Below are positions 21,850 through 34,257 of a DNA stretch of 64,000 nucleotides, piece after piece. The DNA lies in the NCBI GenBank assembly GCA_017311315.1, contig CM029622.1:16379100-16443099 (forward strand), given 5' to 3'. A model generated the notes under the pieces. The model was not told the DNA's origin. It made no database searches and saw only the letters and a program-made list of their open reading frames with translations. The DNA is from Dendrocalamus latiflorus. Taxonomy: Eukaryota > Streptophyta > Magnoliopsida > Poales > Poaceae. A program made the position numbers and the translations under genes. How positions within the stretch are numbered: the first letter of the stretch is position 1; each line of letters begins with the position of its first letter.

Positions 21850-24800
21850 TTTTGCATGCTTGAAGCATACATCTTTTCAATCTTATTTTTCTCAATTCTC
21901 ACTTGATACCACTTGTATGATACCACTTGTAGAATTTCTCCTTTTTTATATGAATAACATGCCAACTTGAGTGAGCACAAAAAAATTGTAATCTGAAACA
22001 TACAAGCCCCATAGCCAGGATTTTAAAATAAGATTCATAATAAAGCTAATCCTTTTAGATGAACATCACAAAGTACTATCAATAATCACTCTAGTCAAAG
22101 ACAATTGCCAAGTCATGTTTTAATTCAAGTATAGCAGATTAATTAAAACCAGTTGTGATCTAAGTTACACAACATATAAGTAAATATGATAAAGCAAGCT
22201 CTACGATTCATTTGATTTCAATGGCTCAATCTTGGTGAATTATATGATAGGTATAATAAACACAGCACCTGACACCACTTCAAACGACATACTACCCCTC
22301 AGAATAATCCCATCTCACTTAGAAAAAGAGCAAATTGAGAAGAAGCAAGAAGCTTTGACAAAAACCAAGAAAAACAAAAAGGAGCTCTGAGACCACTTGA
22401 AAAACACCACTTATAAAAGACCACTTGTAAAATAACATTACATTTCCACATGGTCTAACCTGAAGGTGCAGTCTCATGGAAACTCTTAGAGAAGGCAAAG
22501 AACCATCAAGTGTTCTAATCAAGCAATGGTGCAAAAGACTAGAACCAAATCAAGTGCCTGTTCTCCACCCCTTATTCACTGGTCTCAAATTACAGTAGAT
22601 ATCGGTCTCATAATACTAGGGTTAGTCAAGTAAGCTTTAGGAATCCAATACTGTGGTACTCGACGAAAAGGATCAGCAGCAGGCAATGATAAAAATTTAA
22701 GTGAAGAGTTAGCCTTTGTCAAGTTCTAGTCTGTCCGCCATTAAGTAACTAGTCTGTCCGCTGACTTGTTTGAGCGCCTTTGTGTAGCTGGTCGAACCCC
22801 ATTTGAGCGCCTCTATACAGCTGGTCAAAACTATGATCCGACCATGTTGTACCAACCACGGGAAGAAGCTGATCTGACCTCTAGTTTGATCACTCTGTTC
22901 TGACCATGGAAGAAGGCCAGTCTAACTCCTGACTGGTCTAAACAGACAGAGACAACTGGTCGAAAATCTTCTGAGTACCTTGACCAACTATAGGAACCAA
23001 CTGATTGACAACTCTGTTCGACCATGCTAGTCTAACCACAAAGAACAACTGGTCGATACCCTGGTCTGATTGTGGAAAGTCCAACCACGAAACACTCGAC
23101 AACGTGATAGTCTGAATGTTTTGGAAAGACTGGTCTGACCGCTGACCAACCACTATGACCAATTTAATTGTTATATTTCCAGGGGTTGTAGAGAACAAAT
23201 TAGAGGATGCAGAACCATAATAACCTGCAGACAATTGGTTAGTGTGTGCAAAGAGACAATATGCTTTGAAATCTATAGAAGATTGATTAGAGAGGGCAAG
23301 ACGACAGTTGGGAGCTCGTGCAATCTCTACATAGGAATGTTTTTTTAACCTATCTTTCTTCTCCTTCTTAGCTTTCCAAAAACAGAACCAAATCACATGA
23401 CCATCTCTTCCACAATGAATGCATTGATGCTTATCTGTTGAGTTCACAACACCCACCTTGGTAGAGAATTCTTTTGCAACACCAGCATATTTAAATATAA
23501 TCTGTTTTGGTTCATATTCTACTTCAAATTTCCCAGGTTCAAGAAACTTAACAACCTTAGGAGGATTGTTCTTGGCATGCTTAATAAAATTAAATCCTAG
23601 ACTGTGTTTGTTTGCTCTTGTTTTTTATTGATCTAGAATCATGTTCAAATTCTTTTTGCCAAACGAGAACTTCTCTAAGGTGTTCTTTAGATACTCATTC
23701 TCTTTAGCCAATGTACGATAGGTTGTGCATTTAAGAAAATTATTGGCAAGACCTTTAGAAGTAGTAGACTGAGCTAATATTTTCTTTTTAACAAAATCGT
23801 TGAGTTGTTTAGTCAAGGCTTCTATTTCAGTGTTAAGCTTAGGACAATTTTAGCAAGTGAGAATCTCATGATAGAGCATTTCTTGAATTGACTTCTAGGA
23901 TGAATTAAGCCTAGCCTGAAGCAAATCACACTTAGAGGAAGCCTTAGATTGAGTATAAGAACTAGACTTAAGCTTTTCAATTTTATTATTAGCAAGTTTT
24001 AACTTTTTGTCACAAGAGTCAGTTGTCAATCTTAACTCATCAAGTTTAACAGTTACATTACTAAGTTGAGCCAAGTTTGATGTATTAATTGTTCTAGCAG
24101 TCTCTAACTTAGTATGTAAAACTTGACAAGACTCACAAGATTCATCATCAGGAATAGAGGCTCTAAGTTTGTTAATTTCAGAATTTAAGCTCTTAACAAC
24201 AAAATCATGACTTTTAATTTTCTTTTTTATACTTTTTGAGCTCTTTTGTCAATCTAAGCATAGCACGAGATAAATTAGTATAAGAAGGTTTTACCTTATT
24301 AGGATCACTGTAAAGATCGTTATTGTTGAGCTCCTCACTATTGGCCATAAAACGCATCCCTGTGAAGTCCACGTCCTTTGCCTTCTTGCATTTGTCCTCA
24401 TCATCGCTCGCAGAATCAATATCACTCAAATCAATCTTCTCAAGTGTTGAAAGTACTTGGATCAATCTTGAATTGAGTGTGACGAGTTAGAGCCTTGTCA
24501 TCCTTAACCTCCTTGCTCCTCAGTTTGGGGCAATCCATCTTAATGTGCCCTGGCTTGCCACACTCATAGCATTTGATCAGACCTGACACACACACCTTGC
24601 TTCCTCATCCTCACATTGTTGAATGCCTTATATCCTCATGAGGAGATCAACACTAAGTTCTCTTCAGGGAGTTGCTCGAACTGTTCCTCTGAAAAAGAAG
24701 ACAAGGCAGACAACAAAATACAGAACAAAGCACCCGACGAAGCAGCCTACACGGGGTTAGTCATAAGTGCTAAAGATGAAGATTTATCAATCTTAGATGG

Positions 24801-25411
24801 AAAAGCTTCCATTTTATAGGTTTTTAATCTAGAATAAAGATCATCTATGGTTAAAGTGTCTAGATCAACAGTTTGATTAATAGTTGTGACAACCATCAAC
24901 CACTCAAAACCTAAAGATCTCAAAATTTTAGTTGCATTATCTTCATCAGTAAAAATAACATTAACACTGTGCAAAACATTCAATATTTTCTCAAAACGAG
25001 CAAAGAGATCATCAATAGATTCATTAGGCTTCATAGCAAAATCAGAATATTCTTTTTGATAAAGATTTTTACGCACATTCTTGATTTTAGTGGTTCCTTC
25101 ATGATAATAGCAAAGAGTTTTCTAAATTAAGTGGGCAGAATTAATATGAGCTACAGGATCAAACTCTTTGCGAGAAATCCCTTGAAATATCAAGTTATGA
25201 GCTTGATCATTTAAATCAACATCTGCTTTATTTAAATTAGTAATAGTAGTAGGAACCTCATATGGCGTAGAAAATTTATTCCAAATATAACTACCTTGAG
25301 CCTTATGTAAGCTTCATCCAACACTTTCAAAAACAAAAATCAGTACCATCTAGCTTGGGGGCACAATTCACATACCTCTCTGACATTATAGCAACCTGCT
25401 CTGATACCACT
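21850..25411 (-). pseudogene. Degenerate gag region of the minus-strand copia-type element
   Basis: Reading leftwards from LTR B: the primer-binding site on the minus strand (ggtatcagagcagg, about 25396-25410). Then comes a UBN2-type gag segment (24747-25076: DFAMKPNESIDDLFARFEKI, ATKILRSLGFEW). Next is an intact CCHC knuckle CYECGKPGHIKMDC (about 24527-24574). An acidic, Lys-rich linker and coiled coil follow (24214-24465 and 23625-23816). A second knuckle, CIHCGRDGHVIWFC, is near 23395-23440. The frames are broken between these parts. No protease, integrase or reverse transcriptase motifs are seen before the Mutator-like insertion or beyond it, so the copy looks non-autonomous or pol-deleted. 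The same gag family is at 58145-59513. Confidence 0.75.
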
Positions 25412-28044
25412 TGTAGGATTGTATGGCACAATCAAAGGGGAGTGAATGATTGTCTCCGCATTTTACCACATGAAATCAAAACACAACACGGAGAAACAAA
25501 AGAAAAGCAATCTGAATTACTGGATGAAAATAACGACTATAGACTTCTTGCTCGTACATGCTCGAAGAGCCACTGTCGTCCGACTACTCGTCTCAACCAC
25601 TTGTTACGACTGCTCGTCCCAAACGCTCGCTCTGACCGCTCGTTTCAAACGCTCGCTTCGACCGCTTGCTTACGACCATTCGCTTACAACCACTTGCTCC
25701 CAATTGCTCATATCAATCACCCGCTCGTTCCAATCGCTCGGCACGACAACGACACACGTGGTCGTAACCCCCTTCCGCCTGGAATCCTCAGCCATTTGAC
25801 CATCGACCGATCGAGTGCAAGCCAAAGACAACTCAGAGTACGTAAAATAGAGAGGAAAATTGATGCTCCAGAAAGACAAGTCGCCGAGAAACTTTTTCTG
25901 AAAAGGATTTGATCTACTATTTCTTCATCAAGTTCTTGGCTATAAGGCGCTTCACGGCACCCCTAAAGACCTTCTCCATGAAAGCCCTAAAACCTCATAC
26001 GCTAACCTACAGCATCCCCTGCTTTTATAGGCTAGCGTACAAAACATGTTGCACTCAAACACCTCAAACCATGTCCTTATCCACCTGGACACGCAATCCT
26101 ATCTCTTTCTCAAATCAAGGGACTCGAAACCCTTCCGAACACAGGTTTCAACCACCTCATACAAGTCATGGACACCATCCACAACTCCATATTTTACACA
26201 CGATGAAGCCTCCAGGATATCCCTTCCTATATCTCCATCGTGCACCATCATCACATGCTCTCGTGTGAGCCCGATCACCTCGTGTGACCACCTGATTGCC
26301 TGGCCCTCAGATTACCTCCTAGTCACGGTCCTCCTCGTCACCGACCATAACCATCTCCACTCCTCCACGTAGCCTCCACCTTTAACCTCCACGTGCTCTA
26401 GCACGAGCTCGACCAACTCGTGTGACATCCTGACCACCTGGACCTCAGATTACCCCCTCCTAGTCCCGGTCCTCCTCGTCACTGACCCTGACCGCCTCCA
26501 TGCCCACCTGCACATGCAAAAACCAAAGAAACTCTCTCTAGTACAAGTTCTCCTCAAGTTGACCATGATCAACACACATTAGTACAACACACCCTTGTCT
26601 ATCCCTAAACAAGAACCAAACCATCTACGACCATCCTCTAGATCGTTTACGACCACACGGTCTATCGTTAACTGGAACAAACCTTCAGACCACCCAACAC
26701 GACCTCTAACTCCGAGTACTCGTAACCCACAAGTACTCAGAAACCACACTCACCGCTATTGACTGACTATCGAGCACCGACTATCGAGTATCGATAAAAA
26801 ATCACAGTCGCAACACATACTCAAAGCCTATGAGTACAGACAACATTTCGAAACTCGACCGCTTACCATGATCGTGAAACCACTTCTATTGAGTACCGAG
26901 TCCTCCAACTATGAGTACCTTAATCCTTGAGTACCCACCTGGTACTCAAGCAACGACCATTCATCATCGACCACCACACACCGACCAATCAACCACTGGT
27001 CCAACACGAGTAATCGACGTACTCAAAGATCCCAAGAGTGAAGCACTCATACCGATCATGAAGTCTACGAGTACCGACCGTGAAGCCTATAGCAACCGAT
27101 TGCTAAGCCTTCGACTACCGAAGACAGAACAGCAGACTGTGAAGTCTACGAGTTTGACAAGACTGCCAAATCTACAACCGTGAAAGCAGTTTGCAAAACC
27201 TACGGCCAATGACCGTAAAGCCCTCAACTATTGACCAGTAAAACCTTCGACTATCGAGTACGACCAATAAAGTCTACGACTACGAGTACTATAGCTATGA
27301 CCATGAAAATGTATTGTAGCTATGATTACTTGTCGTGATTGTAAGGTCAAATTCGTGCTGCCGTGGTCGAAGCCAAGCGTGGTCGAAAGCTGCCGTGGTA
27401 GTAAGCCTGACATGGTCGAAAGCTGCCATGGTCGTAAGCCAGACATAGTTGACAGCTGCCGTGGTCGAAAGCTGGACGTGGTTAAAAACTGTCGTGGTCA
27501 AAGTCTGCCATAGTCGTAGTCGTGTTCATGCCATGGTCGAAGTCTATCGTAGTCAAAGTCATGTTCATGCCATGGTTGAAGTCTGTCGTAGTCGAAGTCG
27601 TGTTCATATCATGGTCAAAGTCTGCCATAGTCGAAGTCATGTTCATGCCGTGGTTGAAGTCTGCTGTAGTCGAAGTCGTGTTCATGCTATGGTCGAAGTG
27701 TGCCATAGTCAAAGTCATGTTCATGCCATGGTCGAAGTCTGCTATAGTCGAAAGCTGCCATGGTCGTAAGAGTGTTTGAAGTGCTATGGTTGGAGCATAC
27801 CGTTGTCATAAACTGATGTAGGAACCGACTAAGAGCACTCGAAGTCGAGCACAAACACTCAAGGGCAAAGTCTTCGACTACAACCAACCAAGTCTTTCAC
27901 AAATGCAAAATCCAAAGCAAACCAAATGTCAATTATTCATTATCTCTTTATTTACCAATTGTTTTATCAATTATTCATCATCTCTTAATTTACCAAATGT
28001 TTTGTCATCATCTCTTTATTTATGCCCATCCATATGGTCTAACA
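25412..28044 (-). mobile_element. LTR B (5' LTR) of the minus-strand copia-type element
   Basis: On the minus strand this runs from TGTTAGACCATATGG to ATCCTACA, about 2.63 kb. It is directly followed on that strand by a tRNA-Met-type primer-binding site. It is about 190 bp longer than LTR A after removing the hAT, mainly through Cys-type 'cgctcg' word repeats near 25560-25780. It contains the 39-bp minisatellite and an uninterrupted copy of the hAT target. Confidence 0.8.
27340..27790 (+). repeat. 39-bp minisatellite within LTR B
   Basis: Units beginning 'catgccatggtcgaagtc' recur at about 27526, 27565, 27604, 27643, 27682 and 27721, giving a clear 39-bp period with substitutions. It is the counterpart of 17330-17800. 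Confidence 0.85.
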
Positions 28045-28303
28045 ATCTCCCCTTGATGAATACATTGACAACACTTTGAAAATTCTCAAATGATTTGTGT
28101 TTTGAAAAGAGGAGCAAAATTCGCAAACACAGCAAGTACTCGGTAGAAACTCCAATTCAAAATCATCAAGATTTTTCGAATGCAAAGTCTCTCCAAATAT
28201 CTCTCCCCTTACTTCAATTTCTCTCCCTTTGGCAATGTAAGCATCAAGAAAATTTCAGAGAGAGAACAATTCTAGAAAGGATCAATGAGAGAAAAGATCA
28301 AGA
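28045..28303 (-). mobile_element. Stub of a second, tandem copia-type element (3' internal end)
   Basis: Starting at the polypurine tract this matches 18047-18303 base for base with scattered changes, ending at 'gagaaaagatcaag'. A 5' LTR should be followed outwardly by host DNA. Here it is followed by the 3' internal end of another copy, so LTR B is shared by two head-to-tail elements, the outer one truncated. Confidence 0.75.
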
Positions 28304-28690
28304 GCCACCCCTACCTCCACCCCGCGTGCTGTAGCCCTCCACCATGCTGGCATCAACCCCAGCATTGTTGCACCCTCCGCTGCCATTGCTACCTCCCGAA
28401 GCGGCCGCCACTGCTGAGGGGGAGGGCGCTGCCCGCTTGCTTCTGCTCTGCCCTTCTTCCCCGAGACACTATCGCATCTGCCACCCCCCGACCATCTCCC
28501 ACTGCCCCCCCCCCCCCCCCCGCGCATGAATCCTAACTTAGCACTCGCCACCCTAAAAGTGTTGTCACAAATGATGGGGCAAGTAGGTTCGAGTGTCAAT
28601 TTGACACCAAGTTTCTTTTCAACAATGTGCACTATCAGAAAACAAAGAAACCACATCAACGCTGACAAAAGCAAAACATATAGCTGACAG
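28304..28690. other. Shared unit sequence resumes after the insertion block
   Basis: From 'gccacccctacctcc' this matches 53590-53961 in unit 2. In unit 2 the block follows directly after 'catctctctc', which is the 11884-11893 sequence of unit 1. About 10 bp of unit sequence were lost at the right junction. There is a C-tract at 28505-28522. No gene is recognised; the open frames are compositional. Confidence 0.7.
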
Positions 28691-28986
28691 TGTTGAAGTT
28701 ATCCAAATTTGTACGGTGTTTATATAGGACACTTCGTCGCCTCATACTAGACGTGGTATGATAGGTGTTTGATCCATGCGTAGGTTGTATCAATCTATAT
28801 CAATCGACTCTGATTCAGTTTTCTCTGCGTGGGACTCGTTTCCCTCGCCCTATATATGTACTCTAGTAGCCTATAGGAAGAAGAAGCACTCCAATGTAAT
28901 CTCTCTTCATGATAGTTATTTGTCTTCGAGCGCCTGTGAATTTTTTTCCGCAAGAATTTTTCATGTAAAATTTATGTCTCTTGTCC
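28691..28986 (+). repeat. Old LTR fragment (unit 1 copy)
   Basis: It starts TGTTGAAGTTATCC and matches 53962-54240 of unit 2, where the LTR end and a primer-binding site survive. In unit 1 it is cut at 'ctcttgtcc' and joined to downstream sequence, an internal deletion of about 430 bp relative to unit 2. Confidence 0.55.
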
Positions 28987-30260
28987 ACATCTCCCCCGAT
29001 TTGCCCCTGGCCTCCAAATTTGTCCCGATCCGTCGTTGCCCCCACATCTCTCTAGATCCGTTGGCTGGTGCACCCGACCCCACATGTTTGGAGGCAAACG
29101 AGTCCACGTGAGGGAGAAGAGGAGTGAGGAAGAAGAGGTGGAGCAAAAGCTCCCCCCACCCACCTCCTTCCCTCGCCTCTCTCGCCGTCTCTGACCCAAT
29201 TCGCCATGAATCCCCCTACAGAGGTCAGCGCTGCCCCCGCCTCCAGTTTCCCTACGATTCTCTGGTGTTTTTCGGTGCTTTTTTGGGCGTCCATTGTGGC
29301 GCAGCGATGCGCCACCTCGATTTGTTTAATTCAGCATCTAATTTGCGGTTCAGGCGGTGCAGATTGGATAATTGCATGCTCCGCAATGGGATTCGTGGAT
29401 GCTTCTTGGTTGGGAGTTTAGGGGTTCGTATGCAATTGCGCAGTGTTCGTCTCTCCAATTTGAGATTTTAGCCTTTTTGAGGGGAGGGTTTATGTGTGCG
29501 ATACATTTCTTAGCGCTTTATACTATTTTAATAATTGATTAGTGGTTGTTGTTGATGCGTGGTTCTACCGGTGATGGTGGAGTCGAAGGCACTAGTGTCA
29601 CATTCGTGCTGCATGGCGTGATGGCTACTCCCATTGCCTCCTTTCTCCTGCGGGGAGGTGCCACTATGATTAGTCAAAGCAATCAGATGCTATCCACGCA
29701 TATGAGTATTTTGTAGATAACCAAATGTACGTTAACTCCCCATCATAATTATCCTGGTTTAACTTATATTTACGCATTGGCGCACCTACATGAAATATAC
29801 TTGTGGAAAAATATTACCTTTCTAACAGTTGTTGATATATTACATGCCCTAAATAACAACAGGAAATATCATACATGTAATTTTCATTGGTCACCGTATT
29901 TGACTCAGTGATATTTGAGGGCTCGGATGACTTAACGGCTAGACTATTGTTCATTCTGATTTCTGATTATGATACATGTCTTTTTAGGCAGCACTTATTC
30001 GCCATTGCTATGGTAAATGCATATGAGTAGTCTTGGACAGGATATGAGTATATTTTCTGTTGCTATAGTAAATGTATACGCTTCCTGGCTTTACATCGTT
30101 TTTTTGGGATGTATGTGTCTATAGCTGATTGCCCCCCCCCCCCCCGATTCGGCTCGTGAGCTGGTTCGAACCGGCTTGAGCCAGAAAACGAACCAAATCG
30201 AGCTGAGCTCGAGCTATAGCTTTAGACGAGTTTGGCCGGCTCAGCTTATTTCCGGCCCTA
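28987..30260. mobile_element. Left-truncated hAT-like element with captured gene 5' end (unit 1)
   Basis: Counterpart of 54307-55913 in unit 2. It keeps the right end (TAGGGCCGGAAATAAGCC on the minus strand) and GAGCTCG-rich subterminal words at 30140-30250, but has lost the left end. The interior at 29000-29470 resembles the leader, first exon and first intron of a plant gene. A short frame starts at ATG 29206. There is a C-tract at 30133-30145. No function is assigned. Confidence 0.55.
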
Positions 30261-30273
30261 CCCGCGAGAATAA

Positions 30274-30680
30274 GGATGTGTTTGGTTTCTTGTTTTAGGA
30301 TGGATGGAACGAGGCCGCCCCGTTAGAGTCACTGTTTGAATGGGAGTCACAGGGAGGCAGGGGCAGCCACCACCGAATATTCCCTCAGATTCGGGGGCGC
30401 CCTCATCCCCCGAATTCCAGTGGATGGCGCTGCCCCCATCCCCCTCGCGCTGGAATTCCCCTCGCGCTCGCCCGCCGAAAATTTTTTCGCCCGCTCCGCG
30501 TCGCGCCAGCGGATGGATTTTCCCGCGTCGCGCCTTTTCCCGCGTCGCTCCACGCGCGCCTTTTCCCGCGCGGCGCCCGCCTGGCCCGCCTCGCTGGCTC
30601 GCTCCACGCGCGCGCTCCCGCCTTTTTAAGGGCTTGCTAATTATCTATTATATTTATGTTGATTTTTGTGTATGTAAACT

Positions 30681-30733
<53 letters not shown>

Positions 30734-30928
30734 GGTAAAGATCAATGTGTCCATATTCATCCATCCAAACAAAAACTGGGGCGGCCTCGTCCTTCACTCA
30801 TCCTTTGCACCAAACAAAAAAAGGGGCTCGCCCCATCCATTCTATCAAACAGCGACAGGGGCCACCTCGTCCCAGAAAACAGGGATGACCCCATCCCATC
30901 CCACTTTGCCTCAAAACCAAACGCACCC
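30274..30928. mobile_element. Harbinger/Tourist-like non-autonomous element
   Basis: 655 bp flanked by TAA at 30271-30273 and 30929-30931. The ends are inverted repeats of the type GG(a/g)TG(t/c)GTTTGGTTT, typical of PIF/Harbinger MITE families. It is absent at the matching place in unit 2 (near 55925), where different sequence lies between 'gagaata' and 'gactcccggg'. The interior is GC-rich (ccgcgtcgcgcc words) with a long TA microsatellite. Confidence 0.75.
30683..30732. repeat. (TA)n microsatellite
   Basis: About 24 uninterrupted TA units inside the Harbinger-like element. It is expected to be hypervariable. Confidence 0.95.
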
Positions 30929-30931
30929 TAA

Positions 30932-31602
30932 GACTCCGGGAAGGCCATCGTACGGTGCCAATACCGATCGTCCAGGCGCGACATCAATTAGATCAGCAGT
31001 GGAGATTGCATGCTTCGGTTTCTTCAACTTCGAGCGCCGCACGGTTTCTCCAACATCAAACCCGAGCCAGTTAATTAGTCGCTATGCCGTCGATGGAGAT
31101 CTCCGTGTCAACCATCGCCGCCACCGATTGCCACATGCTCAAGATCAACTGCTACACGTGAATCAAGAATATGCATTGCAACGGCTGTTGCATCTGGTCA
31201 CCTGAATTCAAGATGCATCCTAGCATATGTACTCGACACCGCCGTCGTCGTGTGAAGCTTTTTCATCTACTCTACGTTTTAGCCGTCTCGTACGTTCTCT
31301 TAACTGCCGGGCCGTATCTGTCAAGTCGGCTACTCGACGTATTTGTCTAGAGTTGTCGACGGCTCATCGTGTCGAGGTTTTATTATGAAGAAGCCAACTC
31401 GGATTTAAGACCATAGTCTACACGGAATCAGGCGTCCAAAGCCAACAGATAAGGTGACTAAGGCGTCTGTCCGCCCATCGCGAGAAGGCATCAGATTGTC
31501 GTCGAGAGCAATACAACAAGGGGAAAAAATAGGTGCAGCCAAAAAAATACACCATGAGATTCTTTAGCCACCTTCAACTCAGCAATTCGACTCGCTTTGA
31601 CT
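30932..31602. other. Shared unit sequence, no gene recognised
   Basis: Matches 55950-56720 of unit 2 (for example 'ggagattgcatgcttcgg' and 'agtcggctactcgacg'). Short open frames on the plus strand are not supported by any family motif. It may be an old, decayed element or gene. Confidence 0.5.
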
Positions 31603-32573
31603 CATGGACAGATCTGGCATTGTTCAAGGGTGTTCAGCTGAACACCCAAATATTTTTATAAAATACCAGATATGTAATAGGTATATTAGATATATATACT
31701 ATTAGTTGTGTTAAAACTATATTTTATGCCTGCAAATAAATTCAGCCCGCACTCTCCGTATCTCGCGCGCAGCCCATGTAATACATTAGACCCATTTTTT
31801 TCCACCTCAGCCCTTCTCATGCCCAAAGAGGTAAAGATATAAACAAAATCCTAATGTTTATTCTATTTCTCATCTTGTGGCTTTCTGTGTGGGAGGCGGC
31901 TTCGGCCTTCGAGTGGCCAGCCGGCGGAGGTGCAGACTAGAGGCGAGTGACGACCGGCGGACGCAGAAGTGGTACCATGATGTGACGACAATAATGTGTG
32001 AGACGGCGCGTGGTGCAAGGTGAGCGTGTGGCAGCGCGAGCGAGCAGAGAGGTGTCGCGGCCAAGCGGGCAATGGCACAACTAACATAGGGAGCGGGCGA
32101 CAGGAAGGGAGCAGCGCGGTAGCCAAGAGGGAGCGTGGCATTGGGAAGTGAATAGCACCTCCAACTTATTGTCATCATCCTCTCTTCAGATCTAGGTGTG
32201 CTCCAACCAACTCCACTTATTTTCTTTCTTGGTCTATTTTGCTCCATGGAAGGAACATACAATTTGCTCTTAAATGGATAGTTCTTGCTGATGGGGAAAT
32301 AGCAAAAAAAAAAGGCAAGATCAACAAGATATACAACTCTCATTTATCTCTATAATTTGTTGTTTAATTCATATAATTATGTTCACCTTATGTCGCCCAT
32401 TTCCTCATAAGAAATCATTAATTTCTGTAATTTATGTATTTTTATTATATCTACATACAAGTATCATTGTATCGGTGTTTTTGAGGGGGACGGTGCGCTG
32501 CGGTATCGACGTATTCAAGCAACTTAGCTCCAAAATCTGAACACCCATTCTAAAAATTCTGGATCCGCCACTG
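31603..32573. mobile_element. Non-autonomous hAT, 971 bp
   Basis: Flanked by a perfect 8-bp duplication CTTTGACT (31595-31602 and 32574-32581). Unit 2 has the empty site once (ctcgctttgacttcattcc, near 56710). The right end read inward is CAGTGGCGGATCCAGAAT; the left end is a decayed version, CATGGACAGATCTGGCAT. Both are followed by a GGGTGTTCAG word. The right end closely resembles the ends of the autonomous hAT at 12520-16220. No transposase is seen. Confidence 0.85.
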
Positions 32574-32581
32574 CTTTGACT

Positions 32582-32747
32582 TCATTCCAAGCCTTGACTT
32601 CAATTTGATATTGACCCTCACCATCCTAAGTGTCATTCCATGCTCTACCTCGGTGAATGTTTCAGTGCCAGGTTTCGCCAACATCATCGCACGCACTGCC
32701 TGAAGCTATGCCCTGCTATCATACTGTGTCATCCCATCGACGATCTT
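32582..32747. other. Shared unit sequence before LTR C
   Basis: Matches 56725-56888 upstream of LTR D and shows that both LTRs occupy the same ancestral insertion site. Confidence 0.7.
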
Positions 32748-33986
32748 TGTTAGACCATATGGACGGTCGTGTATATGGTGATGATGAATAATTGACATTT
32801 GAGCTATTGGGAGTTTGCATTTGTGAAAGTTTTGGTCGATCCCAGTCAAAGGTTTCGAGTCCGAGTTGCTTTGGTCAGCGTTCAAGTAGTTTCAAACCAG
32901 TCTGAGTGGCTTTGATCCGCGTCCGAGTAGTTTCAGACCAGTCCAAGTGGCTTTGATTAGTGTCCAAGTAGTGTTGGTCTGCTTTGAGTATTTTGAGCGA
33001 AACAATGGTAATTCCTGAGTACTTATTGTTTTTGAGCACTCGATGAGCTAGCGGTCGTCATGAGTAGTCTGAGGCTGATTTTTTGAAAGCGAAAGAATTT
33101 GTGGTCATGACTAATCTGGTTGATACTGATAGATGGATAAGGATGTGATAGAGTGTGTGAAATAATGTCGGTTAAGTTGGAAAGAACTCGTGCTTGGAGA
33201 AAGTTTCTTTGGTCTTTGCATGTACAGGTTGACGTGGAGGCGGTCATGGTCAGTGACAAGTACGACAGGGACTAGAATGGAGATATCAGAGATCCAGGTG
33301 GTCAAGGATGTCACACGAGGTGCTCGAGCTCATGCTGGGGCACGTGAAGATCAAAGGTGGTGATGCGTGGACAAGCTACGGACAGTGCTATTCTGGAGCC
33401 TTCGACACAGAAGTTGATGAGGCTACGGGAGGTGTTGTCCTGGAGGCTTCATCACGTGTTAACTTAGGAGTTGTGGATGGAGTCCATAACTGAGAAGATT
33501 GGGAGTTTGAATAAAACCCGTGTTTGAAATGATTTCGGGTCCTTTGTTTTTTGGAAGATATAAAGTTATGTGTTCATATTTGAGTCGAGCATAGTTTGAA
33601 TGTTAGCCTATAAAAGTAGAGAGAGACTATGGGGTTAATGTACGAGTTTTATAGAATTCTGAGAAGTTTTTGGGTTTAGTTTTTGGCTAAGATTTTTAGG
33701 GGTGCTTGTGAGAGTACTTTACAAATCCACGAGATTCCACTAATAAAGATAGTTTTGAATTAATCTGGTTCTTGATTTACTTGAAGTGTGCTGTGATTGC
33801 TGGTGATTTGGATCTTGCGACCACATTCAAAGCGATCGAGTAGAGCGGTCATTCAAGCAGTCATACGCTGGGCATTCGATCAGGCGATTGATTCTCAAGC
33901 AGTCGAAAGCTTCATCGATCATCAGGAGACATCAAAAAGCAGCAACAAACATTCACCCCCTTTTGATTGTAGTATTTAATCCTACA
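32748..33986 (+). mobile_element. LTR C (unit 1 copy of a pre-duplication LTR)
   Basis: TG...CA repeat of 1239 bp from TGTTAGACCATATGG to AATCCTACA, followed by 'agtagtatcagagcaagg', a slightly decayed tRNA-Met-type primer-binding site. It is related in sequence to LTRs A and B but half as long. Only about 25 bp of the internal region follow (to about 34036) before unrelated AT-rich sequence. Confidence 0.8.
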
Positions 33987-34036
33987 AGTAGTATCAGAGC
34001 AAGGTTTCAATGGCATAAGATCGGGATTAGTTTTCA

Positions 34037-34205
34037 GGTAATTCCAAATCGCATAGGAAACGGATCAAATACGAATCGAGTAATCTCGAATATGAATATT
34101 CTCAAATACGGATACAAATATTTTCGAATACGCACATGAATATTTTCGAATATAAATTTTACTTACCATATTCATATTTTCTTAGATATAAATATCAGAC
34201 AAAAT
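34037..34205. repeat. Gaatattttcg-type AT-rich repeat
   Basis: Words gaatatgaatattctc, aaatacggatac and gaatattttcgaat repeat over about 170 bp. It separates the truncated retroelement from the boundary repeat and has no coding potential. Confidence 0.6.
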
Positions 34206-34257
34206 GAATTATCCGTTAACATTTTCCACTCCTTCCTGTGAAAGAGGGGAGAGACAG

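Noticed and set aside
27482..27779. 13-residue repeat proteins on both strands
   Set aside because: A result of the 39-bp period within an LTR; no start context and the frame is lost outside the array.
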